From: Gemmataceae bacterium
GTDB taxonomy: Bacteria; Planctomycetota; Planctomycetia; Gemmatales; Gemmataceae
Assembly: GCA_901538445.1 (NCBI GenBank)
Contig: LR594585.1
Coordinates: 310,001-374,000 of the forward strand
DNA length: 64,000 bases
Direction of reading: 5' to 3'
Shown: positions 52,065 to 59,902 of the stretch, in pieces
Position numbering within the stretch: position 1 is the first letter of the stretch
Layout: every line of letters starts with the position of its first letter
Program-made: the position numbers and the translations under genes
Notes under the pieces: model-generated
Database searches by the model: none
Seen by the model: only the letters and a program-made list of their open reading frames with translations
Told to the model about the DNA's origin: nothing

Positions 52065-53234
52065 ATGTCCGACCCGCGCACCACGGCGCACGGGGTGCTC
52101 GAACTGCACCCCAAGGGTTACGGGTTCCTCCGCAACCCCGCGCGCCACTACGCCCCGACCCCGGCCGACGCCTACGTGTCCGGGGCGCTGATCGACAAGT
52201 TCCGCCTCGCCGAGGGGCTCCGGCTCGGCGGCCCGCTCGAGCCGCCCCGCCGCGGGCAGACCGGCCCGCGGATCGCCACCGTCGAGACCATCGAGGGGGC
52301 CGACGCCAAGCTGTTCCGCCGGCGGAGCTGGGAGGAACTCACCGCGGTCGATCCGACCAAGTGGATCCGGCTCGAGACCGGCCCGGAGCCGCTGACCACC
52401 CGCGTCATGGACATGTTCACGCCGATCGGCATGGGCCAGCGCGGGCTCATCGTCGCCCCGCCCCGGTCGGGCAAGACCGTCCTGCTCCAGCACATCGCGC
52501 AGGCCGTCATCAAGAACCACCCGGCGATGCACCTCATGGTGCTGCTCGTGGACGAGCGGCCGGAGGAGGTCACCGAGATGCGGCGCACGCTCGTCGGCCC
52601 CGTGCCGAAGCCCGGCGAGCCCCCGCCGGCCGACCCGCCCCCGTGCGAGGTCATCGCGTCGAGCTCGGACCGCGACACCGCGAGCCACATCCGCCTCGCC
52701 GGGCTGGTCGTCGAGCGGGCCAAGCGGCTCACCGAGATGGGCCGCGACACGTTCGTGCTGCTCGACAGCCTCACCCGGCTGGCCCGCGCGCACAACAAGA
52801 CCGCCGGCAGCGGGCGGACGATGTCCGGCGGCGTGGACTCGAAGGCGCTGGAGGTGCCCAAGCGGCTGTTCGGCAGCGCCCGGGCGTTCGAGGAGGGCGG
52901 CTCGCTGACCATCCTCGGCACGGCCCTGATCGAGACCGGGAGCCGCATGGACGAGGTGATCTTCCAGGAGTTCAAGGGCACCGGGAACATGGAACTGGTG
53001 CTGAACCGGGCGCTCGCGGAGCGCCGGATCTACCCGGCCATCGACCTCGGCGCGTCCGGCACCCGCAAGGAAGAGCGGCTGCTCCCGCCCGAGATGCTGG
53101 AGCAGATCACGCTCGTGCGCCGCAGCCTGATGCAGATGAAGCCGGTCGAGGCGATGGAGGGCATGGTGAAGCAGCTCACCAAGACCAAGTCGAACGCCGA
53201 GTTCCTCATGACCGTGAGCAAGTTCGTGCGGTGA
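52065..53234 (+). CDS. Second Rho factor, lacking the N-terminal Rho_N region
   Basis: 389 residues from the ATG at 52065 against 499 for the Rho at 25529. The protein begins directly in the RNA-binding domain (GVLELHPKGYGFLRNPARHYAPTPADAYV). The ATPase core is complete: Walker A APPRSGKT (131-138), [13 protein letters not shown], Walker [52 protein letters not shown] proline-rich insert of about 15 residues (VGPVPKPGEPPPADPPP, about 177-193) follows [13 protein letters not shown] and is absent from the other Rho. All catalytic residues are kept, so it should hydrolyse ATP. Its target RNAs and partner for hexamers are unknown. Confidence 0.93.
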   Translation: MSDPRTTAHGVLELHPKGYGFLRNPARHYAPTPADAYVSGALIDKFRLAEGLRLGGPLEPPRRGQTGPRIATVETIEGADAKLFRRRSWEELTAVDPTKWIRLETGPEPLTTRVMDMFTPIGMGQRGLIVAPPRSGKTVLLQHIAQAVIKNHPAMHLMVLLVDERPEEVTEMRRTLVGPVPKPGEPPPADPPPCEVIASSSDRDTASHIRLAGLVVERAKRLTEMGRDTFVLLDSLTRLARAHNKTAGSGRTMSGGVDSKALEVPKRLFGSARAFEEGGSLTILGTALIETGSRMDEVIFQEFKGTGNMELVLNRALAERRIYPAIDLGASGTRKEERLLPPEMLEQITLVRRSLMQMKPVEAMEGMVKQLTKTKSNAEFLMTVSKFVR

Positions 53235-53310
53235 CGCACTGGGCGGGCGAGCAGTCACGTCCCATTCCGGTGCACGCCTCGAAAACGCCCGGACTGTCGG
53301 GCTTCCGCCC

Positions 53311-53343
53311 GTGGGGGCGACTCGCTCCGCGAGTCGCCCCCAC
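53311..53343. terminator. Perfect 15-bp hairpin between convergent genes
   Basis: GTGGGGGCGACTCGC (53311-53325) and its complement (53329-53343) around a 3-base loop, between the rho paralogue stop and the DUF1559 stop. Both genes read into it. There is no T-run on either side. Confidence 0.55.
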
Positions 53344-53363
53344 GGTGCGGGGTGTTGCGCAGC

Positions 53364-54440
53364 TCAGTCGAGCCCACTAACGGCGTCCCCGGCGGCCCGT
53401 GTCGAGAGCGGGACGAGGGTCTCCGTGCGCGAGACGGAGTCGCGCAGGAACCGCACGCTGCCGTCCGCCAGGGCGACGTTCACGCCCCTCGTGTGGTAGC
53501 TCCCCAGGGCACCGACCTGACCCACCAGGGCGGCGTAGAAGCTCGACCACGACGCGGGGGTGACGACCGGGCCGTTGACCGTGGGGATCGGGAGGAGGCC
53601 GGTGGGGTCCGTGTGGTCCGGGTCGGGAACCTTCGTCGGGTTCCACGAGTACGACGCGGTGTTGTTGATCTTGGCGACCGACGTGACGAGCCCCCCGCAG
53701 TCGGCATTCGTGTCAATCGGCGGTGCCCAGCGGTAGTAGTTGTTGATCGAGTGGATGTCGCTCACGGTCGGCGGGACGTCGAACGCCCCCTGCCCCCCCG
53801 GCGGCAACTGGGGGAACGACGTGTGCGGCTGGTAGTTGACGATCTTGTCGTACACGGCGTCGAACCCGGCGGACGCGATCCGGTGCTCCCCGAACAACAG
53901 GGTGTTCGACGTGCCGTCGGTGATGGCGACCACCGTGACCCCCGAGCGGGCCGGGCTGGAGTTCGGGCCGGTGGGGAAGAACACCCCGTCGGCGGGGGAG
54001 GCGGTCCGCGGGAGGGCAACCCCCCTCCCGCCGTTGCCGCCGTAGGTCGTCAGGCCGGGGGGCGAGGGGCGCCGCGGGTGCGACGGGCAGAACAGGGTCG
54101 GGAGGTTGGTCTGCCGCCGGGCGTTGTTGTTGGCGTCGTTGGCGAAGTCCCACTGGGCGTACAAGGACTCCTGCTCCAGGTGCGGGAGCAGTTCGACGAA
54201 CAGGGTCGCGTTCCGGCCCGGGCTGAGGTGCACCGATCCGGGGAACCGGTGCACGGTGTCGTGGTAGTTGTGCGCGGCGAGGGCGATCTGCTTGAGGTAG
54301 TTCTGGCACTTGCTGCGGGCGGCGGCCTCGCGGACCTTCTGCACGGCCGGAAGGAGCAGCCCGATCAGGACCGCAATGATGGCGATGACCACCAGCAACT
54401 CCAACAACGTAAACGCGCCGCGAGGAGGACGACTTCGCAT
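53364..54440 (-). CDS. DUF1559 protein with pilin-like N terminus
   Basis: 358 residues from the ATG at 54440 ([43 protein letters not shown]). The prepilin-type helix and the DUF1559 body are typical: [41 protein letters not shown] and the C-terminal [19 protein letters not shown] second ATG with a near-identical context (MRSRRSS, at 54506) lies in frame 66 bases upstream through a short direct duplication; I prefer the inner one because it sits right before the helix. Same family as the 3484 gene. Confidence 0.92.
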   Translation of the reverse strand: MRSRPPRGAFTLLELLVVIAIIAVLIGLLLPAVQKVREAAARSKCQNYLKQIALAAHNYHDTVHRFPGSVHLSPGRNATLFVELLPHLEQESLYAQWDFANDANNNARRQTNLPTLFCPSHPRRPSPPGLTTYGGNGGRGVALPRTASPADGVFFPTGPNSSPARSGVTVVAITDGTSNTLLFGEHRIASAGFDAVYDKIVNYQPHTSFPQLPPGGQGAFDVPPTVSDIHSINNYYRWAPPIDTNADCGGLVTSVAKINNTASYSWNPTKVPDPDHTDPTGLLPIPTVNGPVVTPASWSSFYAALVGQVGALGSYHTRGVNVALADGSVRFLRDSVSRTETLVPLSTRAAGDAVSGLD

Positions 54441-54785
54441 CGGACGACCCCAGAGTTGAAATGGGCGGGGCGATTCAGAGAGATTGGAGGACCGACGACT
54501 TCGCATCAGCCAGAAGACTGTAAAGCGTTAGTTATAAAATTCAGTACGGAGATGTGTTCAAATACAGTAAGGAGAAGATGGAATGTACTTTTACCCCAGC
54601 GACTCGAGCGCGTCAAACACTTTCCGGACAATTTGTCGGTCGCAAATTCTGCGGCGGGGTGGGGTACTCGCTTCGCGCGGCACCGCTCGCGGGGCTGATG
54701 CCGAAAGGTGCGCCGCAGTGAGTTCGGCAGGGCAGGCACGAACGTTCGCCCCACCACAATCAAGCAGAACCGAGCCCGACTTCGG
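54441..54785. other. A/T-richer upstream region of the DUF1559 gene
   Basis: 345 bases with lower GC than the flanks, consistent with promoter DNA for the DUF1559 gene. A 14-base duplication (GACGACTTCGCATC, near 54428 and 54494) spans the start area. No reading frame, RNA gene or known site was recognised. Confidence 0.4.
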
Positions 54786-54872
54786 GAGTTTCAAGTTTCG
54801 AGTTCAAAGTTCAACGTTGGAAGCCCGGCACTTACGGAACTCGAAACGTTGAACCCGAAACCTGAAACTCCT
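54786..54872. repeat. Heptamer-period palindrome, degenerate (GTTTCAA / GAACTCG type)
   Basis: Left words: GTTTCAA, GTTTCGA, GTTCAAA, GTTCAAC, GTTGGAA. Right part: GAACTCG, AAACGTT, GAACCCG, AAACCTG, AAACTCC. The arms are complementary in an imperfect way. The sequence theme (AACGTT, GAAC, GTTTCG) is that of the 6419-6505 element. It lies between the DUF1559 upstream region and the polysaccharide-export gene's 3' end. Confidence 0.75.
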
Positions 54873-54977
54873 GGACGCGGCCGAACGATGGCGGTGGCGC
54901 CGCCGTCGATCCGGGGGTAGCGGGAACGCGGCCCCGCCCCCCCGGGCACCCGATGAACCCCGCTCACGCCCCGTCGG

Positions 54978-56252
54978 TCACGGGTTGCTGCTGGTCGCGG
55001 TCGCGTTGAACCGGTCGCCGGTGATGACCTTCCCGATCGAGATGATGCGGAACTGCTGGGTGAAGTACCGGGCGAACGACTCGTTCGGGCGCTCCTGGAG
55101 CACGACCGTGTCCCCGGGCTGGATGATGATGTTCTCGCGCTGGTCGCGGAACGCCTCGTTCAGGTCCACCCGGATGCGGACCGTCTGCTCGTTCGGGAGC
55201 CGGCGGACCACGATGACCAGGCTCGGGTTCGGGTTGCCCAGGCCGCTGTTGACCGAGTTCGCGGTGAACTGGTTCTGGTTGAACCCGCCGTTGAGGAGCG
55301 GCCCGCGGACCAGGGCGATGGCCTCGATCACCCGCAGGTCCCGGTCCCGGGGCACCGGCAGGATCGCCGCGGGGAGCAGCCCGGCGGTGTAGAACACCTC
55401 GGTGTCGCGGGCCTCGATGTTCACCGTGTCGCCGTCGTTGAGGGTGATGTCGGCCTCGGAGAACGTCAGCGGGCGGGCCGGGTTGGCCCGGGTCGGCACC
55501 CGGACGTACCCCTTGCTCGGGTCGGCCGGGTCGTACTTCCCGCGGCGGATCACGATCTCGTGCTTGGCGTCGAACCCGGGCGGGCCGCCGGTCTGGGTCA
55601 GCGCCTGGAGCAGGTCGTTGCGGCCCGGTTCGAGGAGCAGCGAGTACGCGGCCCCGCGCCGCCCGCCCCCGAACGACACCTCGGACCCGTAGTTCCCGGC
55701 CGAGATCGCCGGCGACCCGCCGTTGTCCTCGCGGACCACCAGCACCCGGTACTTCCGCGGCTGGAACAGGTCCACCAGCACCCGCTCCTTGCCCTTCACC
55801 ACGATCTGCTTCTTGTTGACGATCTGGTCGACGATCAGCGCCCGCACCTCGAGCAGCGTCTTGCCCTTCACCGGGATCGGGTCGAGGAGCGGGAGCAGGA
55901 TCGTGCCGTCGTCCTGGACCGGGACCGGCACGCCCTGGACGGCCGGCTTCTCCGCGTTCGGGTTCTGGTTGAACTGGATCGGGACGCCCTGGTTCTCCTT
56001 GGTGAGCACCTCGTCGGCCACGACCGCGAGCACGTCGCCCTTGTCGAGCCGGTAGTCGCCCGGCTCGTTGATCCGGAGCAGGTTCAGCGGCACGTCCTTG
56101 AGGTCGGCCTTGGGCTCGGCGAACACCTCGGGCGGGAGCCGGCGGACCGGGACGCCGTCGGACACCGGGTTCGTCAGTGCCGCGCACCCGCCGGCCCCGC
56201 ACGCGGCGAGGGCGAGGGCGAGGGCGGCGCGGAGGGGCGCGGTTCGGGTCAT
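54978..56252 (-). CDS. Polysaccharide-export (Wza-like) lipoprotein with SLBB domains
   Basis: 424 residues from the ATG at 56252, two bases after the upstream stop. Lipoprotein signal MTRTAPLRAALALALAACGAGGC. A poly-export domain at about 65-170 (PGDYRLDKGDVLAVV...DDGTILLPLLDPIPVKGKTLLEVRALI) precedes SLBB-type repeats (RKYRVLVV...GRNDLLQALTQTGGPPG; a second at about 330-410 with QENIIIQPGDTVVLQERP). Such lipoproteins form outer-membrane channels for exopolysaccharide. The gene has a lipoprotein partner upstream and no glycosyltransferases nearby. Confidence 0.88.
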   Translation of the reverse strand: MTRTAPLRAALALALAACGAGGCAALTNPVSDGVPVRRLPPEVFAEPKADLKDVPLNLLRINEPGDYRLDKGDVLAVVADEVLTKENQGVPIQFNQNPNAEKPAVQGVPVPVQDDGTILLPLLDPIPVKGKTLLEVRALIVDQIVNKKQIVVKGKERVLVDLFQPRKYRVLVVREDNGGSPAISAGNYGSEVSFGGGRRGAAYSLLLEPGRNDLLQALTQTGGPPGFDAKHEIVIRRGKYDPADPSKGYVRVPTRANPARPLTFSEADITLNDGDTVNIEARDTEVFYTAGLLPAAILPVPRDRDLRVIEAIALVRGPLLNGGFNQNQFTANSVNSGLGNPNPSLVIVVRRLPNEQTVRIRVDLNEAFRDQRENIIIQPGDTVVLQERPNESFARYFTQQFRIISIGKVITGDRFNATATSSNP

Positions 56253-56254
56253 GG

Positions 56255-57124
56255 TCACTTCCCGGTGGCTTCGGGGTGGCTCGGCGGCACGACCGGTAGC
56301 TCGGCGCGGTACGGCGGCACGACCGGCAACTCGTCGGTGACCGGCGGCGTCGGCACGTACTCGGGGAACTCCGGCACGTCCGTGGGCGGGGCCGGGAGCT
56401 TCACCGCCGGGGCCGTCGGGATCGCGCCCGCGGGCGGCGCGGCCGGGACCGGGGCCGGCGGCGCGGGCGGGGCGGCGACGGCGGTTCGGAGCGGGGCCAG
56501 GCTCGACCCGGCCCCGGCCGCGTCCCCGGCGGGCGCCGGGAACAGTGGCGGTTGCGGAGCGGGCGCGGGAACCGCCGCCGGTGCGGGGGCCGGGGGCGGC
56601 GTCGGGGCCGGCATCGTGACCGGGGCCGGGGCCGGCAGCGTGGCGGCCCCGGCCCGGGGCTCGATGCGGAACTGCGGGGGGCCGTCGTCCACCACCGGGA
56701 GCAGCACCGGGACCGTCAGGAGTTGCCGCTTCCCGGTCGCGACCGCGATGTCCTGCCCGTACTTGAACCCGAGCAGGTAGTCCCTCAGCAGGCACTGCCC
56801 CTCTTCGGTGAGGTACTTCTTCTGCCGCGTGTACTTCGCGGGCGGCACCGCCGGGACCGAGCAGTTGCCCCCGCGGTCGAGGAAGTCCACGTACCCGTCG
56901 AGGAACCCGTCGCGGAACTCGGCGGTGAACGCCCGCCGCGGGTACTGGGCGCGGACCTCTTTCCACACGCGCCGGGCCTCGCTCCGCAGCTTGTGCTCGA
57001 CCCCGTGGAGCGAGGAGAGGACGTGGACCTCGTTCACGAGCGTGTGCGTGGTGTACTGGGCGATGTTACAGCCCAGGGCCCACGGCCCGAGCGCCCCGGC
57101 GAGTGCCACCGTCTTCCATCGCAT
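56255..57124 (-). CDS. Pro/Ala-rich lipoprotein, operon partner of the export gene
   Basis: 289 residues from the ATG at 57124. Lipoprotein signal MRWKTVALAGALGPWALGC. Residues about 20-140 are a folded part with RRAFTAEFRDGFLDGYVDFLDRGGNCSVPAVPPAKY and QCLLRDYLLGFKYGQDIAVATGKR; a stretch of about 140 residues then consists mostly of Pro, Ala and Val, a flexible or wall-spanning segment. It overlaps functionally with the Wza-like gene, whose start follows its stop by two bases. I recall this pair in other planctomycetes without a named role. Confidence 0.8.
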   Translation of the reverse strand: MRWKTVALAGALGPWALGCNIAQYTTHTLVNEVHVLSSLHGVEHKLRSEARRVWKEVRAQYPRRAFTAEFRDGFLDGYVDFLDRGGNCSVPAVPPAKYTRQKKYLTEEGQCLLRDYLLGFKYGQDIAVATGKRQLLTVPVLLPVVDDGPPQFRIEPRAGAATLPAPAPVTMPAPTPPPAPAPAAVPAPAPQPPLFPAPAGDAAGAGSSLAPLRTAVAAPPAPPAPVPAAPPAGAIPTAPAVKLPAPPTDVPEFPEYVPTPPVTDELPVVPPYRAELPVVPPSHPEATGK

Positions 57125-57409
57125 CGCGCGCCCCCCACGTCGGCTCCTCCGGGACTATCGGCACGGGCGGGGGCGCGGGTTGATAAACCCGGGCGGTTTT
57201 GACGGTTTTCCGAGTTGCGCGCCCCGCGGCGTGTGCCATGTTTGCTCCGACGGGTGCGATCGTCTCAGTTCCGCGGCGCGCCGGGCCGGACACTTCGACA
57301 GAACGGGCAGGGCGCTCTGGGCGGCGCGTGCGGGCCGGGCCGATCGTGATCCTAACATTGGAGCCATTCCGACCGGCGCAACCCGGTCCCCCTCTCGGAG
57401 CCCATTTCC

Positions 57410-57799
57410 ATGGCGAAGGCAGCAGCGAAGAAGCCGGCGGCGAAGAAGGCCGCCCCCGCGGCGAAGAAGGCCGCCCCGAAGGCCAAGGCGGCCGCACCGG
57501 TCGCGAAGAAGCCGGCGCTGACGGCCAAGAAGGCCGCACCGGCCAAGAAGGCGGTCGCGAGCGCGGCGAAGTTGACGAAGAAGCCGGTGGCGAAGAAGGC
57601 GGCTCCGGCCGCGAAGAAGGCCGCACCGGCCGCGAAGAAGCCGGCCCCGAAGAAGAAGGCGCTGCCGGCGGCCCCGCCCCCGGTCGCGCCGGCCGAGGTC
57701 GCCCCGCCGCCCGTGATTGCCCCGGCCGCCGAGACCCCCGCTCCCGCCCCGGCCCCCGCGGCCGCCCCGGCCCCCGCCGCAGACGCGCCGGTGGTGTGA
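57410..57799 (+). CDS. Histone-H1-like Lys/Ala/Pro-rich protein
   Basis: 129 residues. Residues 1-85 are KKAAPAAKK-type repeats (about a quarter lysine, nearly half alanine, regular AAPxAKK spacing), and residues 86-129 are a Pro/Ala/Val tail without lysine. This matches bacterial histone-H1-like (eukaryotic H1 C-terminal tail-like) DNA-binding proteins reported from planctomycetes and others. It probably binds the nucleoid through its basic half. No signal peptide. Low complexity limits certainty. Confidence 0.7.
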   Translation: MAKAAAKKPAAKKAAPAAKKAAPKAKAAAPVAKKPALTAKKAAPAKKAVASAAKLTKKPVAKKAAPAAKKAAPAAKKPAPKKKALPAAPPPVAPAEVAPPPVIAPAAETPAPAPAPAAAPAPAADAPVV

Positions 57800-57828
57800 C
57801 ACCGGCTCTCGTTCATTGCTCACTGTAG

Positions 57829-57887
57829 CCGGCCGCACCGAGGCCGGGCCTGTGGGACTCTCACAGGCCCGGCCTCGGTGCGGCCGG
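57829..57887. repeat. 26-bp perfect palindrome between convergent genes
   Basis: CCGGCCGCACCGAGGCCGGG (57829-57848) continues to 57854 and is exactly complementary to 57862-57887, with a 7-base centre. It lies between the histone-like gene and phoD, which converge. I did not find a second copy, so it may be a local terminator-type hairpin or a member of another family. Confidence 0.88.
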
Positions 57888-57975
57888 TTGAAGATCGGAT
57901 ACGAATCACCGCGATCCGGTCCGGGTTGGCGAGGCCCGCGGCGCACTCGTCGTGGCGGGCGCGCCGCGGCCGGCG

Positions 57976-59373
57976 TCACTTCTCCACGATCTCCAGGTCC
58001 GCCGGGTCGGCGACCTCGAGTTGCGGGGACTCCTTGTTCAGCTTGATGGTCCCGGTCGCGCGGACCGTCTTGCCCACGAACGTGTCGGCCCCGGCCTTCT
58101 CCCACTTCCCGGTCTGCACCTTCGTCGGCAGCACCACCGCGAAGTTGTCCTTTGCCCGGAAGTCCTTGTTCGTGTTCAGGTACAGGTTCGCCTTCCCGCC
58201 CACCGACGCCACGGTGTACTGCACCGTCACCTTCTCGCCGACCTTCTTCGCCGCGGCCGCCGGGGACAGCACCCCGTCCGGCAACTTCTCCTCGGCCACC
58301 GGCGTCGCGGCCCCGGTCCCGGTCCCCTTCAGCGTGCTGAGCCGCACCTTGAACCCGCCGGTCGCGTCGCCGTCCTCGTCGCGGATCTGCACCGCCACCC
58401 GCGGGTCGTCGCCGGACCAGTCGATGGTGATGAACCCGAAGTTGTCGCCGAACGGCATCGCCGCGAGCCGCTTCGAGTTCGCCTCGGGGGCGCGCCAGTT
58501 CTTCGACCCCTGGTTGAACCCGCTCGACGTGACGTCGTACAGCGGGTACCCGATCGACTTCGTGTCGAGCGAGATCTCGGCCAGGTGCCGGTCGCCGCTC
58601 AGGACGATCACGCCGGTCGCCTTCGTGCTGTTCAGGAGGGCGTGCAGCTTCTCCCGCTCCTTCGGGATGTTCGCCCACTTCTCGAACGGGTGGTCGTCGG
58701 ACACGAGCTGGATGCTCGACGCGAGCAGCCGCACCTCGGCCGGCTTCTTGAGCTGCTCCTCGAGCCACTTCCACTGCTCGGCCCCGAGGAACGTGGCGTC
58801 CGGGTCGGTGTTCGGGAGGCACGCCGCGATGCGCGTCTTCGGGTCGAACGGGGCCTTCTTGATCGGGCTCCGGAAGTACCGGGTGTCGAGCAGGATCACC
58901 TGCACCCGCTTGCCGGGCGGGCCGTAGATCTCGGCGTGGTACACCCCCTTGCGGGTGCGGCGCGGGTCGTCCTTGGCGACGCCGAAGAAGTCGAGCAGCG
59001 CCTGCTGCGCCTCGTCCTTGTGCTCCCACTCGACGCCCGCGTCGTTCTTCCCGTAGTCGTGGTCGTCCCAGGTGCCGACCATCGGGCACGTCGCCTTCAG
59101 CTTGGCGAACCCGGGCACCTTCTCCATCAGCTTGTACTTGTCGCGGATGACGTCGGGGGTGACCTTCAGCTTGCGGTCGAGGTCGGCGTACATGTTGTCG
59201 CCGAGGAGGATCAGGAGGTCCGGCTTGGCGGCGGCGATCGTGTCGAAGATGGGCAGCGGCTTGTCCTGGTCGGCGCACGACCCGAACGCGATCTTCGTTA
59301 GCACCTTCGGGTCGTCGGCGCGTGCGGTCGTCGCGAGGACGACCAGGGCGAGGGCGAGGAGCAGGCGGCGCAT
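57976..59373 (-). CDS. PhoD-type alkaline phosphatase
   Basis: 465 residues from the ATG at 59373. Signal peptide MRRLLLALALVVLATTARADD. PhoD motifs: KIAFGSCAD at the start of the domain, LLILLGDNMYAD (metal-binding GDN), VGTWDDHDYGKNDAG, and IVLSGDRHLAEI. The C-terminal 130 residues hold a separate beta domain (VTVQYTVASVGGKANLYLNT) resembling a DUF or OB-like add-on. The protein hydrolyses phosphomono- or diesters outside the cell. It has no twin-Arg motif, unlike classical PhoD, so Sec export is likelier. Confidence 0.88.
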   Translation of the reverse strand: MRRLLLALALVVLATTARADDPKVLTKIAFGSCADQDKPLPIFDTIAAAKPDLLILLGDNMYADLDRKLKVTPDVIRDKYKLMEKVPGFAKLKATCPMVGTWDDHDYGKNDAGVEWEHKDEAQQALLDFFGVAKDDPRRTRKGVYHAEIYGPPGKRVQVILLDTRYFRSPIKKAPFDPKTRIAACLPNTDPDATFLGAEQWKWLEEQLKKPAEVRLLASSIQLVSDDHPFEKWANIPKEREKLHALLNSTKATGVIVLSGDRHLAEISLDTKSIGYPLYDVTSSGFNQGSKNWRAPEANSKRLAAMPFGDNFGFITIDWSGDDPRVAVQIRDEDGDATGGFKVRLSTLKGTGTGAATPVAEEKLPDGVLSPAAAAKKVGEKVTVQYTVASVGGKANLYLNTNKDFRAKDNFAVVLPTKVQTGKWEKAGADTFVGKTVRATGTIKLNKESPQLEVADPADLEIVEK

Positions 59374-59516
59374 TGGTGTGGGTTCCCGGAAGAAACGGAA
59401 CCCCGATATTGGAACCCGCCGACGTGCGCCGGGCAAGCGAGCGCCGCGAAATGCGCGGTGAAGGATCGGAGAAGACGGATCGGCCGCAAAACCACACAGA
59501 AGGCACAAAACATGAA

Positions 59517-59628
59517 CCCCAGTGCTTCCGCACCGGGCTACGAATGCCGTCCCCCGGTGCGGGAACACGATGTCGCTCTTCACCCCGGAGGGGGCCGGCG
59601 TTCGTAGCCCGGTGCGGAAGCACTGGGG
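59517..59628. repeat. 33-bp-arm palindrome (CCCCAGTGCTTCCGC type)
   Basis: Arms 59517-59549 and 59596-59628 match over 33 bp with a single mismatch. The 46-base centre holds smaller dyads. No second copy was seen in this window. Confidence 0.9.
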
Positions 59629-59673
59629 CACGTGATGTTGCCTGACGAGTGGCACCGATTGGTGATGTCTTCG

Positions 59674-59803
59674 CCCTCTCCCCTTGCGGGAGAGGGCAGC
59701 GAGGCTCTGCGAGCGGGTGAGGGGTGAAGCCGTCCGAACTGTTGAGCCTCACCCCTCACCCGGCCGCGAAGCGCGGCCACCCTCTCCCGCAAGGGGAGAG
59801 GGA
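59674..59803. repeat. CCCTCTCCC-type palindrome
   Basis: CCCTCTCCCCTTGCGGGAGAGGG at 59674-59696 (itself a hairpin) pairs with a like hairpin at 59781-59803, and an inner pair GGGTGAGGGGTGA (59715-59727) with its complement (about 59749-59761) adds a second level. I recall CCCTCTCCC/GGGAGAGGG hairpins as common dispersed elements in many bacterial phyla. Confidence 0.88.
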
Positions 59804-59902
59804 CAAGACGTTGTAACCTGCGCCCATCGTGCTACAGTCTCTCTTCTTTGTGACTTCTGTGCTTTGTTGCGGCCAATCTTGGCTTGGTATTGTCTGCTGC
59901 TG

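Larger units (their letters stand above)
59482..59878. repeat. Nested palindrome cluster with outer heptamer arms
   Basis: Outer arms GGCCGCAAAACCACACAGAA (from 59482) and the complement of GCACAGAAG...GCGGCC (59848-59874) are roughly three-quarters matched and have the 7-bp spacing of the heptamer elements. They enclose two separate long palindromes (59517-59628 and 59674-59803). The cluster occupies almost the whole gap between phoD and the DUF1501 gene. Confidence 0.6.

Noticed and set aside
59674-59803. Two intrinsic terminators for phoD and DUF1501
   Set aside because: No T-run follows either stem and the two genes are read in the same direction, so a paired terminator makes little sense; a dispersed palindrome explains it better.
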